Shown here one piece after another: positions 1 through 9,045 of a DNA stretch of 64,000 nt. Source of the stretch: Zasmidium citrigriseum (Eukaryota > Ascomycota > Dothideomycetes > Mycosphaerellales > Mycosphaerellaceae); assembly GCA_002786025.1 (NCBI GenBank), contig NHNW01000018.1, positions 248,001 to 312,000 of the forward strand. Reading direction: 5' to 3'. A model generated the notes under the pieces. The model did no database searches. It was not told the DNA's origin and saw only the letters and a program-made list of their open reading frames with translations. Numbering within the stretch: position 1 is the stretch's first letter; each line of letters opens with the position of its first letter. Position numbers and translations under genes: made by a program.

Positions 1-63
1 GTTCTGCCCTTTCGGGGCCTCACAGCACGGGGCGCATTGCATCACTAGATTGACGAACTAGAG

Positions 64-3000
64 ATGCCCGTTTCAACGTTCTCCTCCGACCTCCACGCGC
101 GGCACCACAGCAACCTCATCGCCCGCTGGAACTCGACCCGCGACCGCATCGATGCCGACGAGCGGCGTCGCAGCATGAGAGAAATGCAGGAGCTGGACGG
201 CATTAGCTACTACGACCGTCCAGACTGGCCGCTGCCGTCTCCGCCGCCGCCCACCGACGGCAGCAACGTCCCAAAGGCCGGCCAGCAGGATGGACCGGCG
301 GAGATGGAGCAGGAGCTGGTCGAGGAGAGCGCCGTGTTGCGGAAGCCAGGAGAGTTCTCGGAGCACATGAATGGAGGCAGATATGAGGATGTCAGTGATA
401 TTGAAGAAGAAGAAGAGGAGGAGGTCGACAACCAGGAGCACGAACAGAACACAGCACCGTCAGTGCACAACCTCCCTCCACCACCCCAGCAGCCATCACC
501 GCCGTCGCCGTTGCACAGGGCAGTGCAGCGTCGAGATGTGCCCGCTGCACAACACGAATCAGTGCCCGAAGTCTCGCCAGTCAGGGAACCGCCTGCTTCC
601 TCGCCCTCCGTCGACAGGGAAGCGTCCGAAACACCGCAGCAGCTTCAATCACACCTGCACCAGCAACGACACCTCGTCCACTCCGAGATCAATGGGCGCG
701 AGACGGAAGAGGACGACGACGCCGACGACGACGCCGACGAATCGCGAGACGTAGCCACCCCCATCCCTTTCGGCCCAGATTCGCCGGAGTCGAGGCAAGG
801 GCAGCACCACCGCACCACTCCGCCGCACGTGAACGGCAATACCACGCCTACGCCGACCGTGAACGGTGCGAACCACCGGAGCTCGATCGCCAAAGGGCCC
901 ATGCATACACCACCTCATCGCAGAACGTCGACGAGGTCATCATGGATCAGCACCACCCAAATCCCGCACAACAAGGAGCGAGTACGATATAGCTGGCAGA
1001 GCGTGCAAGATGACGAGCCCAATCGGCCGCGGATACACATCATCAAGCTGGTGTCCAATGTTGCAACAGCTTCGGCGGGCTTTCCTACGGGAGAGGCCTT
1101 TGGCTTCTCAATATCACCAGGAGGCAGGAGGATAGCAGCTTTCAACAGCTCGAGATTATACGTTCTGCAGACAAATGCCTTACCAGTGGGCATCAGCCAA
1201 GACTTTGCTCTTAAGAGGAGGCCGCTTGCTGTGGAGTTGATCGACGAGGCCAACACCATGGCAGTGCTGGCAGACGACCATACAGTGAACGTCTACGATC
1301 TTGGACTGCACCTGAAGCGAACACGGACGATCAAGCTGGATTTTCCTTCAACATGCATAGCACTCGCCCCAACTGGAGGACTACTGGCAGCCGCATACGA
1401 AGGAGGGGTTGAGATATTCTCATTAGCATCGGATGCACTGCCAACAGACCGCCGAGCAGTGAGATCAGTGAAGATGGACCGCCTGTGCTTTTCGGATGAT
1501 GGCTCTACTTTGCTCGGCACCACCACGAGGATCAATGTGTCGTCAACGGTGGTCGTACAAGTGCCCGTCTTTCCGTCACTGGCCAATGGTGTGCCGACAC
1601 ACGAGGAGCTTAAGGAGGCCTGGTGCTCGGAGCTGTTGCATCCAGAGAACATTCGGAATAGCAGCCACGCAACCTTCATGCGGGAAGAGAGGAAGACCTG
1701 CAACGAGCGACTTTTTGCGTGGAATGGCCTGGAAGACACTTTCGGCATTCTCAACGTGAGCGATCTACAGTACGGCAACATTGACTTTCCAGTGGTCATT
1801 TCGCCGCCGCTTTCGACTTGCGGTGGATTGGGCGCAGCAATCCACAGTTGCCCTGCGATTGACGAGCATGGCGATACGGTGGCTATGATTGTGAACGACC
1901 GGACGATCCGACTGTACATTGTTCCCCACAAGGCTGATGGAGAGGAGGCAACATCTGTGGAAGCACACAGTATAGATCACGAGCTGGACGAAGGATACGG
2001 ATGCCCGTTCAGTGAAGTACGGTGGGTGTACAGTTCATCTTCGTTGCCAGCGCCGCTCAACAACCAGACCCAAGTCAAGGGACGACTCATTGTGACCAGT
2101 CCTGGCGGAGTGACGGAATCTGGCATCAGTGAGGAGAGCGTGGAGGACATCGAGGGCGGCCGCATCATTCTCTTCGACTTTGATCCTCAGTTCGCTGGCC
2201 AGCCAGGACAGACCTTCACATTGACACTCGGAAAGAGTCCGCCACAGATGCTCGAAGAAGAGCAAGTGGATGTTGCAGATCAAGTTGCGCTTGTGCGTAG
2301 ACGGACAGTGAATCAGAGTAAGGGCGGAGGGCTCAGCCATCGACCGGCCACACTTGGACGAGCAGCGACAACGTACGGCCGACGAGAATTACGGAGTGCC
2401 AGTCCAGCACTCAGCAACATTGGAAGCCACCGAAATCGAACCAGCATGCTATCAATTGGAAGCATGCAGTCGGATGCAGCGAGAAGCCTGCCAGATCTTG
2501 TCGAGAGCAACGAGCAGGCGGATGTCGTACTGGAAGAGCCGTACGTTCAAGGAGCACCAAGATCACAAGCTTCACTACAACGTGCGGCGTCAAATGCCCA
2601 GAGACATCGCTTCCAGACGATTGAGGAGCGAAACCAGGAGCGAGTGAGTGTGGACAGCAGCGGCAACTTCTTACCACTGCCGGAATACACTGAGGAGCCA
2701 AATGCGCCTCTCCCGAGTAGGTATCGGGCGATGGCTGGTCTTGATGGTCCGACAGTCTTCAGGCCGGAGAAGGCAGCCGTTGTTGCGAACCCCAATGGCA
2801 ACAGCACCGCCAGTGCAAGCTCATCAACGCCACAGACGGCGCCTCCTGACGTTGGAGAGCACTTCAGCGCTGAGCTGGCATTCCGTGCGGCAAATCATAA
2901 CGCTCAAACAAGCAATGCCACCAGGGAGACCGTGATGGAGCAGCCTGCAGAATCAGCAACAATGCAGAGCCCAGTGTCCACACCAAGTACGATCCCCCGA

Positions 3001-3966
3001 TCCGAGACAGGTGCTCAGACCTTCGCGCCTACGGGACGGCAGAGAGTGGATACGTTCGATACCATCAACCCAGCGCCTGGGACAGAGACGTACGGATCTT
3101 TCTATCCGCCGCAGCGAACGGGAACCTTCGACTCGATATCCTCACTGCCGCGAAGCTTGCAGCGGGCGTACAGCAACGCCGTGTCCCCAATGGTAGCAGG
3201 CCCTGCACCGAGCTTGATTGGCGATTGGAGGAATGTCAGCCCGGTGGTCGGTCATGGTCCCCCAGATTCAAGCGCTTCGACTTGGATGAATGGCACAGCG
3301 CCTCCATCTTCCACGAGCAGCAATCAAGGAGAAGAGCCTTGGGACCTCATCTCGCCAGTCTCGCCTCCAAGCAGACAAGGTCCACCCTTTGGACAGCCAG
3401 TCAATAACCCCTACCGCTACTCAACTTCGTTGCTGAATCCACCTGGACACCTCCCTCCACATCGCGCACCCAGCTCGGCCGGCTCGTTCGCAACCATGTC
3501 TGGAACTTCAAGTGCTCCATCATCCGCAGGCGGTCGACGCCTGCCACCACACATGCAGGCGTTTCGCAACGCCGCTGCCGCAAATGCAACCGCCAATGCA
3601 TCTGCTTCCCTGTTCCCGCCATCCCAACCGACCGACCATGTTCCATTCCGGCCAAACACAGTCAAGGCTGGTGCAGTCGCACACCCGATCACAGCCTGGC
3701 ACCCCCCAGCCGCATCAACTCCACCACCCCCGCGAACGAGCGGCAGTATGCGAGCCCACTCTCGCAAGAGCAGCCTGGCAGGACGTAGTGCGTTTGCCAG
3801 CACCGCCAAAGCGAAGAAACTGGGCTTTTTCAAGAAGAGCCGGAAACCCGACCCCTTCGCTCCCAGCTATCCCAACGGCGAGATGCCCGAGGGCAGCAGC
3901 ATGATGGAGACCAAGAGTATGATGACGTGGATGACCAAGTCGGACAATAAGTGTTCGATGATGTAG
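64..3966 (+). CDS. WD40-like beta-propeller scaffold protein (DUF7165-type)
   Basis: Single-exon gene of 1300 codons; an in-frame TAG at 46-48 fixes the ATG at 64 as the first possible start. Residues 1-310 are disordered, Pro/Ser/Glu-rich, with an acidic run near 112-121. Residues about 325-640 form a propeller-like block (for example AFGFSISPGGRRIAAFNSSR and later CIALAPTGGLLAAAYEGG), which matches the fungal family usually labelled DUF7165. The remaining half is low-complexity Ser/Pro/Asn. The tail is basic (KAKKLGFFKKSRK) and the last four residues are CSMM, which fit a CaaX prenylation box. I infer a membrane-tethered scaffold. Partners and process are unknown. The family call is from memory of the pattern. 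Confidence 0.9.
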   Translation: MPVSTFSSDLHARHHSNLIARWNSTRDRIDADERRRSMREMQELDGISYYDRPDWPLPSPPPPTDGSNVPKAGQQDGPAEMEQELVEESAVLRKPGEFSEHMNGGRYEDVSDIEEEEEEEVDNQEHEQNTAPSVHNLPPPPQQPSPPSPLHRAVQRRDVPAAQHESVPEVSPVREPPASSPSVDREASETPQQLQSHLHQQRHLVHSEINGRETEEDDDADDDADESRDVATPIPFGPDSPESRQGQHHRTTPPHVNGNTTPTPTVNGANHRSSIAKGPMHTPPHRRTSTRSSWISTTQIPHNKERVRYSWQSVQDDEPNRPRIHIIKLVSNVATASAGFPTGEAFGFSISPGGRRIAAFNSSRLYVLQTNALPVGISQDFALKRRPLAVELIDEANTMAVLADDHTVNVYDLGLHLKRTRTIKLDFPSTCIALAPTGGLLAAAYEGGVEIFSLASDALPTDRRAVRSVKMDRLCFSDDGSTLLGTTTRINVSSTVVVQVPVFPSLANGVPTHEELKEAWCSELLHPENIRNSSHATFMREERKTCNERLFAWNGLEDTFGILNVSDLQYGNIDFPVVISPPLSTCGGLGAAIHSCPAIDEHGDTVAMIVNDRTIRLYIVPHKADGEEATSVEAHSIDHELDEGYGCPFSEVRWVYSSSSLPAPLNNQTQVKGRLIVTSPGGVTESGISEESVEDIEGGRIILFDFDPQFAGQPGQTFTLTLGKSPPQMLEEEQVDVADQVALVRRRTVNQSKGGGLSHRPATLGRAATTYGRRELRSASPALSNIGSHRNRTSMLSIGSMQSDAARSLPDLVESNEQADVVLEEPYVQGAPRSQASLQRAASNAQRHRFQTIEERNQERVSVDSSGNFLPLPEYTEEPNAPLPSRYRAMAGLDGPTVFRPEKAAVVANPNGNSTASASSSTPQTAPPDVGEHFSAELAFRAANHNAQTSNATRETVMEQPAESATMQSPVSTPSTIPRSETGAQTFAPTGRQRVDTFDTINPAPGTETYGSFYPPQRTGTFDSISSLPRSLQRAYSNAVSPMVAGPAPSLIGDWRNVSPVVGHGPPDSSASTWMNGTAPPSSTSSNQGEEPWDLISPVSPPSRQGPPFGQPVNNPYRYSTSLLNPPGHLPPHRAPSSAGSFATMSGTSSAPSSAGGRRLPPHMQAFRNAAAANATANASASLFPPSQPTDHVPFRPNTVKAGAVAHPITAWHPPAASTPPPPRTSGSMRAHSRKSSLAGRSAFASTAKAKKLGFFKKSRKPDPFAPSYPNGEMPEGSSMMETKSMMTWMTKSDNKCSMM

Positions 3967-4545
3967 AAGACCCGTCCACCACCACGAGGAGGACGACCTT
4001 TCGGATTGTGCAACAAAAAGCGACCCAACACAACTTACCCACAACAGAAGATACCCTTTGAGAGACGTTCTTGTTTGAGCGAGCGACTTTTGCGACTATG
4101 GACCGAACTTCGTTTGGTCCTTTGTGATGTTTCGATTAGCGAGGCATGGACTTTTCAGCGTTGGGCAGGACAGAACCTAGATGAGGGGCAGTCACCAGCA
4201 GTGCGATGGATGTTGTGTATAGAAAAGAGAATGACAGACCAGAGTTCCTGTCAAAACTTGGATTGCCATCGATTCCAAATGTTTATCTCGAGTGATGTTG
4301 TAATCGTAGCCCTTTGGAATCTTTGAGGGGCCAAAAGAGTGGCGAAGTCGATGACGTGAAAGCCCGCAAGCTCAAAGCTCCAGATTCTTTAGAGACCACC
4401 AGCACTCTTACTTTCACTCCTCCATCACCATCAACGCTTCCACATCCGCGATCCACCAACCTGATCAGACCGACGAGATCCGTTCACACTGAAGCCAACA
4501 ACCCAACTCGCCCTCCTCCTCCTCACCGCCATCACCCTCCCCACC
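3967..4545. other. Intergenic: 3' flank of the WD40-like gene and msrA promoter
   Basis: No convincing gene. The last 150 bases before the msrA ATG are CT/CA-rich, which is typical of a fungal 5' UTR. Confidence 0.6.
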
Positions 4546-5287
4546 ATGGCCTCCCTTCTCCAACGCCTCATGCGCCCCTTCTCCTCCTCGACCATGCACT
4601 TCTCGCCCGAAACCGCCGGCGCCTCCAGCATGACGGTCCCCGAAGGCGCGCAAAAAGCTACTCTCGCCGCGGGCTGTTTCTGGGGCATTGAACATATGTA
4701 TCGCCATGACTTTGGCGGGAAGGGATTGCTGGATGCGAGGGTCGGGTATATTGGGGGCGATACGAAGAGTCCGAGTTATCGGGCGGTTTGTTCGGGACGG
4801 ACGGGGCGTATGTATATCCCTTTCTGCTGGGTTTGGGGGGTTTGAGGGGATGGGTGCTGACTGTGGTTTTTGGGCAGATGCGGAAGCATGTCAAATCGTC
4901 TTCGACCCGCAACAAGTGTCTTACAGGACTCTAATCGAGTATTTCTACAAGATGCACGACCCGACGACGATGAACCGACAAGGTCCTGATACGGGGTCGC
5001 AATACCGCTCGGGGATTTTCTATCATGATGAGGAGCAGAAGGCTGTTGCGGAGGAGGTTACGAAGAAGGCGAATGAGCAGTGGTGGAAGGGCGGGATTGT
5101 TACGGAGGTGTTGCCTGCGGGTGAGTGGTGGGATGCGGAGAAGTATCATCAGTTGTATTTGCAGAATAATCCGGGAGGTTATGAGTGTCCGAGCCAGTGA
5201 GTATTGTCCCGGGTTTCTTGGAGGTGGTGTGGGTGGATGTGCTGACTTTGGGGTAGCTTTTTGAGGAAGTTCCCGCCGCTGCAGTAG
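4546..5287 (+). CDS. msrA: Peptide methionine-S-sulfoxide reductase MsrA
   Basis: Reduces methionine-S-sulfoxide in proteins and free methionine, using thioredoxin as reductant. Three exons: 4546-4807, 4878-5196 and 5257-5287, giving 203 residues; both introns (70 and 60 bp) have GT-AG ends and keep frame. The family signature GCFWG is present with catalytic Cys44. GHAEACQI spans the first splice junction, and the GSQYRSGIF motif and a C-terminal CP-SH-FLRKFPPL end follow, all as in MsrA. The first 16 residues (MASLLQRLMRPFSSST) are basic and hydroxylated. They could be a weak mitochondrial presequence, with Met17 as an alternative cytosolic start. Length is normal for the family. Confidence 0.97.
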
Positions 5288-5969
5288 GGGAACGATATCC
5301 GATTTACGATGGGAGGATAGAGATATGTAAGAGAATGATATGGTTATGAGAAAGATGTAGGCGGACAACAGATATCCAACACAGCACTTCTACTCTCTCA
5401 GCCGGCCAAGAAGAGCCGCCACAGCAAGGTCTCGTCCTCCGGGTCGTGCCCTTTGCGCTCATTTTGGGTTAGGAAGGACTTCAAGACTCGACATCGCTGA
5501 GGTCTACATCACATTATTGACATGAAGCAGAAAGCATTCGATGTTCGAACATCGCTAACGGTATCGAACAGCTCCACCCACAAGCCTTTGCCGAAGCCGA
5601 GAGTCTAAATCGAGAACATCGTACAAGGTTTCGATACTGTGGCGCCCAATCAAAATGCAATGTCGACACTGCTTCTGCAAGGCACAGGGTTCGGCATCCT
5701 TTCACACTCTGCGGCTCTCGATGTTGTGTAACAACACACCTCGCTTGCGGCTCTGGCAGTATTGGCAGCTGAAAATGGTGGTAGACGAGAGAGAGATAAG
5801 CAAGATGTCTCCTTTGCCGTATCGTCAACGGCCTGCAAGATTGGGAGAAGAGCTTGGGAGAAGACCACACTCATGAGCTGGAAGAGAGGTGTACTGGCAA
5901 GATTTGCAAGAGATGGTCCCGTGAAGAGGAGAAAGACTGCGTGAGAGAACCTGAGACGATCTGTCAGCC
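5288..5969. other. Intergenic, no supported gene
   Basis: Short reading frames exist on both strands but none has family features or good splice signals. I looked here for a 5' exon that would give the next gene a signal peptide and found none. Confidence 0.5.
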
Positions 5970-7682
5970 ATGGCTCTGAGTACAACTCCGGCTCCCTTCT
6001 CATGGATCCCGTCAGAATACTGGGATGGGAATGACGGGCTCTGGAACACTTTCGTCGTGCAAGTTGGGACGCCCTCGCAAGACTTCCGTGTCCTACCTTC
6101 TACGGCCGGGCAAGAGCTTTGGATACCTGTACCGGACGGCTGTACGGCCATCTCGCCAGACGACACTGGATACTGCGGCTTTTTGCGAGGTACTTTACCC
6201 ACGAACGGGGCGAATAGCTCTGGATTCCAAACGAATGCAAGTTCAACGTGGACTAGCAATGGACTTTTCGAGCTCAATGGGCAGCAAGAAGATCTCGGCT
6301 ATGGTGGGAACGGGCTCTATGGATTCGACACGGTGGTCTGGAGTGCCGCGAGTGGCTCGCCGAACTTGACGCAGCAGGTCGTAGCTGGAATCGCGGAGAC
6401 GGACTGGTGGCTAGGCCAGGTCGGCCTTGGGCCTAAGCCCATCAACTTCACGACTTTCAACTATCCTGTCCCCAGCTACCTCAGCAATCTGGTGAATGAA
6501 AGTGTTATCCCGAGCCATTCGTTTGCGTATACCGCTGGAGCTGCGTATCGGAATAGGAGCTCGGCGTCTCTCACCGTTGGTGGATATGACGCGAATCGAT
6601 GTGAAGCTCCTGGGATCTCGGTGAGTATGAATGCGGATAATTCGAGACCTTTGCAAGTGGGTGTGCAGAGGATTCTTGCGGCGAATACTCTGGATGGTAC
6701 GGTGAACCTATTACCTACGGCGACGTATCACTTCCTGGATTCTTCGGTTCCCCATATATGGCTGCCCGAGGACAGCATCAACGCATTCGTTTCGGCATTT
6801 GGCTTGACGTACGACAACGACACGGACTTATTCCTCATCAACGATACTATGCGAGAACGAATGCTCGAGCTCGATCCCACCATCACATTTGTACTAGGGG
6901 AAACAACAACAGGCAGTGCTACGGATACTGTAAGCATCGAGCTTCCATACGCCGCCCTCGATCTCCAGGCGAGCTATCCGTTCTATCAAAATGCCACGAA
7001 CTACTTTCCCATAAGAAGGGCACACAACGATACGCAATATACGATTGGCCGGACGCTGCTTCAGGAGGCCTATCTAATTACAGATCATGAACGTAGCAAC
7101 TTCACAATTGCTAAGGCGAGGTTCGATAATCTGGACGAGCAGAATCTCGTAGCCATTGAGCAACCCACCGAAACTCCCACACCTCTGCCCACACCTACCC
7201 CAGAGCCCTCCAACGGTCTCAGCGGTGGCGCCATAGCGGGCATCGTAGTCGGCGCAGTCGCAGGCGTAGCCATCCTCGCCCTCTGCCTCTGGTTCCTCAT
7301 CTTCCGCAAACGCCGCCAACAGAAACCTCCCACCCAACCCGATCCCGAAAAGCCCTCCACACCCACAGACGACGACAAGAAACCAGACACATATCGTGGC
7401 TCCGAACTCCCCTCCGAAAGCGCCGTCCACGAAATGGCTACGAAGAAACAGGCGTTTGAAGTCGATTCTCCGCATCTGTCGGAGTTGGCGAGTCCGGGGC
7501 TTTCTGAGATGGAGTCGCCGGCTATGAGGAGTGAGGTTGAGGGGAGTACGGCGAAATGGGGGAATTTTGGGGCACAGGAGTTGGAGGCGGGACATTGGAG
7601 GGGCGAGTTGGTTGAGATGCCGGGGAGTGACGGGAGGAGGGTGGAGTTGGAGGGGGATAATGGGCTAGGGAGGCAGAAGTGA
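5970..7682 (+). CDS. Membrane-anchored aspartic-protease-like protein, probably non-catalytic
   Basis: 570 codons, one exon. Residues about 10-370 follow the pepsin-like (A1) fold: YWDGNDGLWNTFVVQVGTP at the N terminus, a second-lobe motif DSSVPHIWLP, and many N-glycosylation sites. Where the first catalytic DTG/DSG loop should be, the sequence is STAGQELWIPV, so the first Asp is missing and hydrolysis is unlikely. After a Pro/Thr stalk comes one transmembrane helix (about 418-445) followed by a basic RKRRQQK stop-transfer and a 120-residue cytosolic tail. The predicted protein starts right at the mature-like N terminus with no signal peptide, so a missed upstream exon is possible. Likely a cell-surface sensor or wall protein (inference). 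Confidence 0.85.
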   Translation: MALSTTPAPFSWIPSEYWDGNDGLWNTFVVQVGTPSQDFRVLPSTAGQELWIPVPDGCTAISPDDTGYCGFLRGTLPTNGANSSGFQTNASSTWTSNGLFELNGQQEDLGYGGNGLYGFDTVVWSAASGSPNLTQQVVAGIAETDWWLGQVGLGPKPINFTTFNYPVPSYLSNLVNESVIPSHSFAYTAGAAYRNRSSASLTVGGYDANRCEAPGISVSMNADNSRPLQVGVQRILAANTLDGTVNLLPTATYHFLDSSVPHIWLPEDSINAFVSAFGLTYDNDTDLFLINDTMRERMLELDPTITFVLGETTTGSATDTVSIELPYAALDLQASYPFYQNATNYFPIRRAHNDTQYTIGRTLLQEAYLITDHERSNFTIAKARFDNLDEQNLVAIEQPTETPTPLPTPTPEPSNGLSGGAIAGIVVGAVAGVAILALCLWFLIFRKRRQQKPPTQPDPEKPSTPTDDDKKPDTYRGSELPSESAVHEMATKKQAFEVDSPHLSELASPGLSEMESPAMRSEVEGSTAKWGNFGAQELEAGHWRGELVEMPGSDGRRVELEGDNGLGRQK

Positions 7683-7733
7683 TGAGTGAATGCAATGTTG
7701 AGACCTCACTTGTATGCTTTCACTCCCTATGGA

Positions 7734-7755
7734 TGACATCACATGCAGCGTTTGT
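7734..7755 (+). promoter_or_regulatory. 22-bp block shared with the promoter of the coiled-coil gene at 52296
   Basis: The 22 bases beginning TGACATCACATGCAGCGTTT are identical to 52098-52119. Both lie about 180-220 bp before the ATG of a small coiled-coil gene. The core TGACATCA is one base from an ATF/CREB site (TGACGTCA). Function is inferred. Confidence 0.6.
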
Positions 7756-7910
7756 TGTTGTCGTTGCGGCCAAATTTCGAACCTCCTGCTTCCTCACTCC
7801 GTCGAACACGCCCACCATCACTTTCAGCAGATTCACAAGCACAGTCACAAGACAGCACTAGCACCACTACACTCACTCTCACACGCACCACTAGCTCACT
7901 CTCACAACCG

Positions 7911-7964
7911 GTACGTTATTCATATGCATAATCACAAGCAACAGCCAACTGACACATGTGCCAG
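7911..7964 (+). other. Probable 5' UTR intron
   Basis: GTACGT donor, CAACTGAC branch-like site and CCAG acceptor, ending 8 bases before the ATG at 7973. It removes an upstream ATG at 7956. Confidence 0.6.
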
Positions 7965-7972
7965 CCGCCAAA

Positions 7973-8503
7973 ATGTCCACCAACATGAGCCAAGCCGACG
8001 AGCTCATCGCCGCAAGTGAGCAGATCGCCCTCCACGAGGAGACCATCGCCGCCTACAAGGCAAATGAAGAGCAGCTGAAGGACGAGAACGAGCAGCTGAA
8101 GAACGAGATCGCCCGCATGAAGGGCGAAATGACTGATCAGCGGCACCAAGATCAGTCGGAAGTCTCGCGCACGAAGAATCGTGCATATGAAGCGGAGAAG
8201 AGGGCTGCGGCTGCTGAGAGCAAGGCTACGGCCATCGAGAAGGAGAACGAGGCGCTTAAGGCGCATGTGAAGAAGTTGGAGAAGAAGATTGAGGGCGTGA
8301 AAGATGCCCTTCGTGATGAGAGTGAGGAGGAGGGTGAGGAGGGTGAGGAGGGTGAGGAGGGTGAGGAGGGTGAGGAGGGTGAGGAGGAGGGTGAGGGTGA
8401 TGGAGATGTGGAGATGATGGAGGCGCACGTGCCAAATGCGGCCGTGCATGTGAAGACGGAGGCTGGCGGCGCTGTCCGCATCAAGAAGGAGGAGACGGAG
8501 TGA
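7973..8503 (+). CDS. Small coiled-coil protein with an acidic EEG-repeat tail
   Basis: 176 residues, one coding exon; ATG at 7973 in CCAAAATG context. Residues about 12-110 are a continuous charged heptad-type helix (EEQLKDENEQLKNEIARMK and similar), so a coiled coil. Residues about 117-145 are a nearly pure run of Glu-Glu-Gly repeats encoded by a 9-bp minisatellite. The end carries two VKTE/IKKEE segments that look like SUMOylation consensus sites (psi-K-x-E). No enzyme domain. It is similar in size and style to the gene at 52296 and shares a promoter block with it. Role unknown; nuclear location would fit the acidic tail and putative SUMO sites (inference). Confidence 0.8.
   Translation: MSTNMSQADELIAASEQIALHEETIAAYKANEEQLKDENEQLKNEIARMKGEMTDQRHQDQSEVSRTKNRAYEAEKRAAAAESKATAIEKENEALKAHVKKLEKKIEGVKDALRDESEEEGEEGEEGEEGEEGEEGEEEGEGDGDVEMMEAHVPNAAVHVKTEAGGAVRIKKEETE
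8325..8399 (+). repeat. 9-bp coding minisatellite (GAGGAGGGT)n
   Basis: About seven units of GAGGAGGGT, nearly perfect, in frame and encoding (Glu-Glu-Gly). The unit length is a multiple of three, so copy-number change would keep the frame. Confidence 0.9.
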
Positions 8504-9045
8504 GAGCATGCATGTGATAGCGCAGCTCGGGCTGTCTTTAATGACACTGCCAATTTGCACGTGCGGCGTTGTTGCCGTCTTCTGATGATGCTTACTTGAG
8601 TTCAGTTGTCGTTTCACTTGGTCCTGTCTCTCTCCGCGACTATGGCCGTTCTCCAGGTCCTTGATAGGCCTTTTAGTGCCTCTGTCTCTGCTGCTTGCAT
8701 GGAGATAGCTGTTGAATACTCGAAAGATGGGCTGCCGGCGAGACCCCACGATTAGGTCGAGTTGAATGGCTTTGGCAACGAGTCGAGCATAGGAAAGTCA
8801 GTCAAGAACTTGAGAGCTTTCTCGAAAAAGTCGTAGCTGTCTGTGCTACTGAAAATTGTCTCAATACCTTTTGAAAGTCCTGTTTCTTGTGGATAGAGAG
8901 CAACGATGAGGAGAAGTACGGTACGTAGCACGCAATCCCTCGGCCAAGCTCCCGCCGAGCCGACCTTTGCATCCTGCGGTTTCAACCTCACCTCCATCGA
9001 TACTTCAAGAAGAACTCTAACATCACCTCTTCAACTGACTCAATC
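8504..9045. other. Intergenic, no supported gene
   Basis: 3' flank of the coiled-coil gene and promoter of the flavin monooxygenase. No other structure seen. Confidence 0.55.

Noticed and set aside
73..902. Minus-strand and alternate-frame ORFs inside the first gene
   Set aside because: They mirror the codon bias and repeats of the long plus-strand frame and have no independent features.
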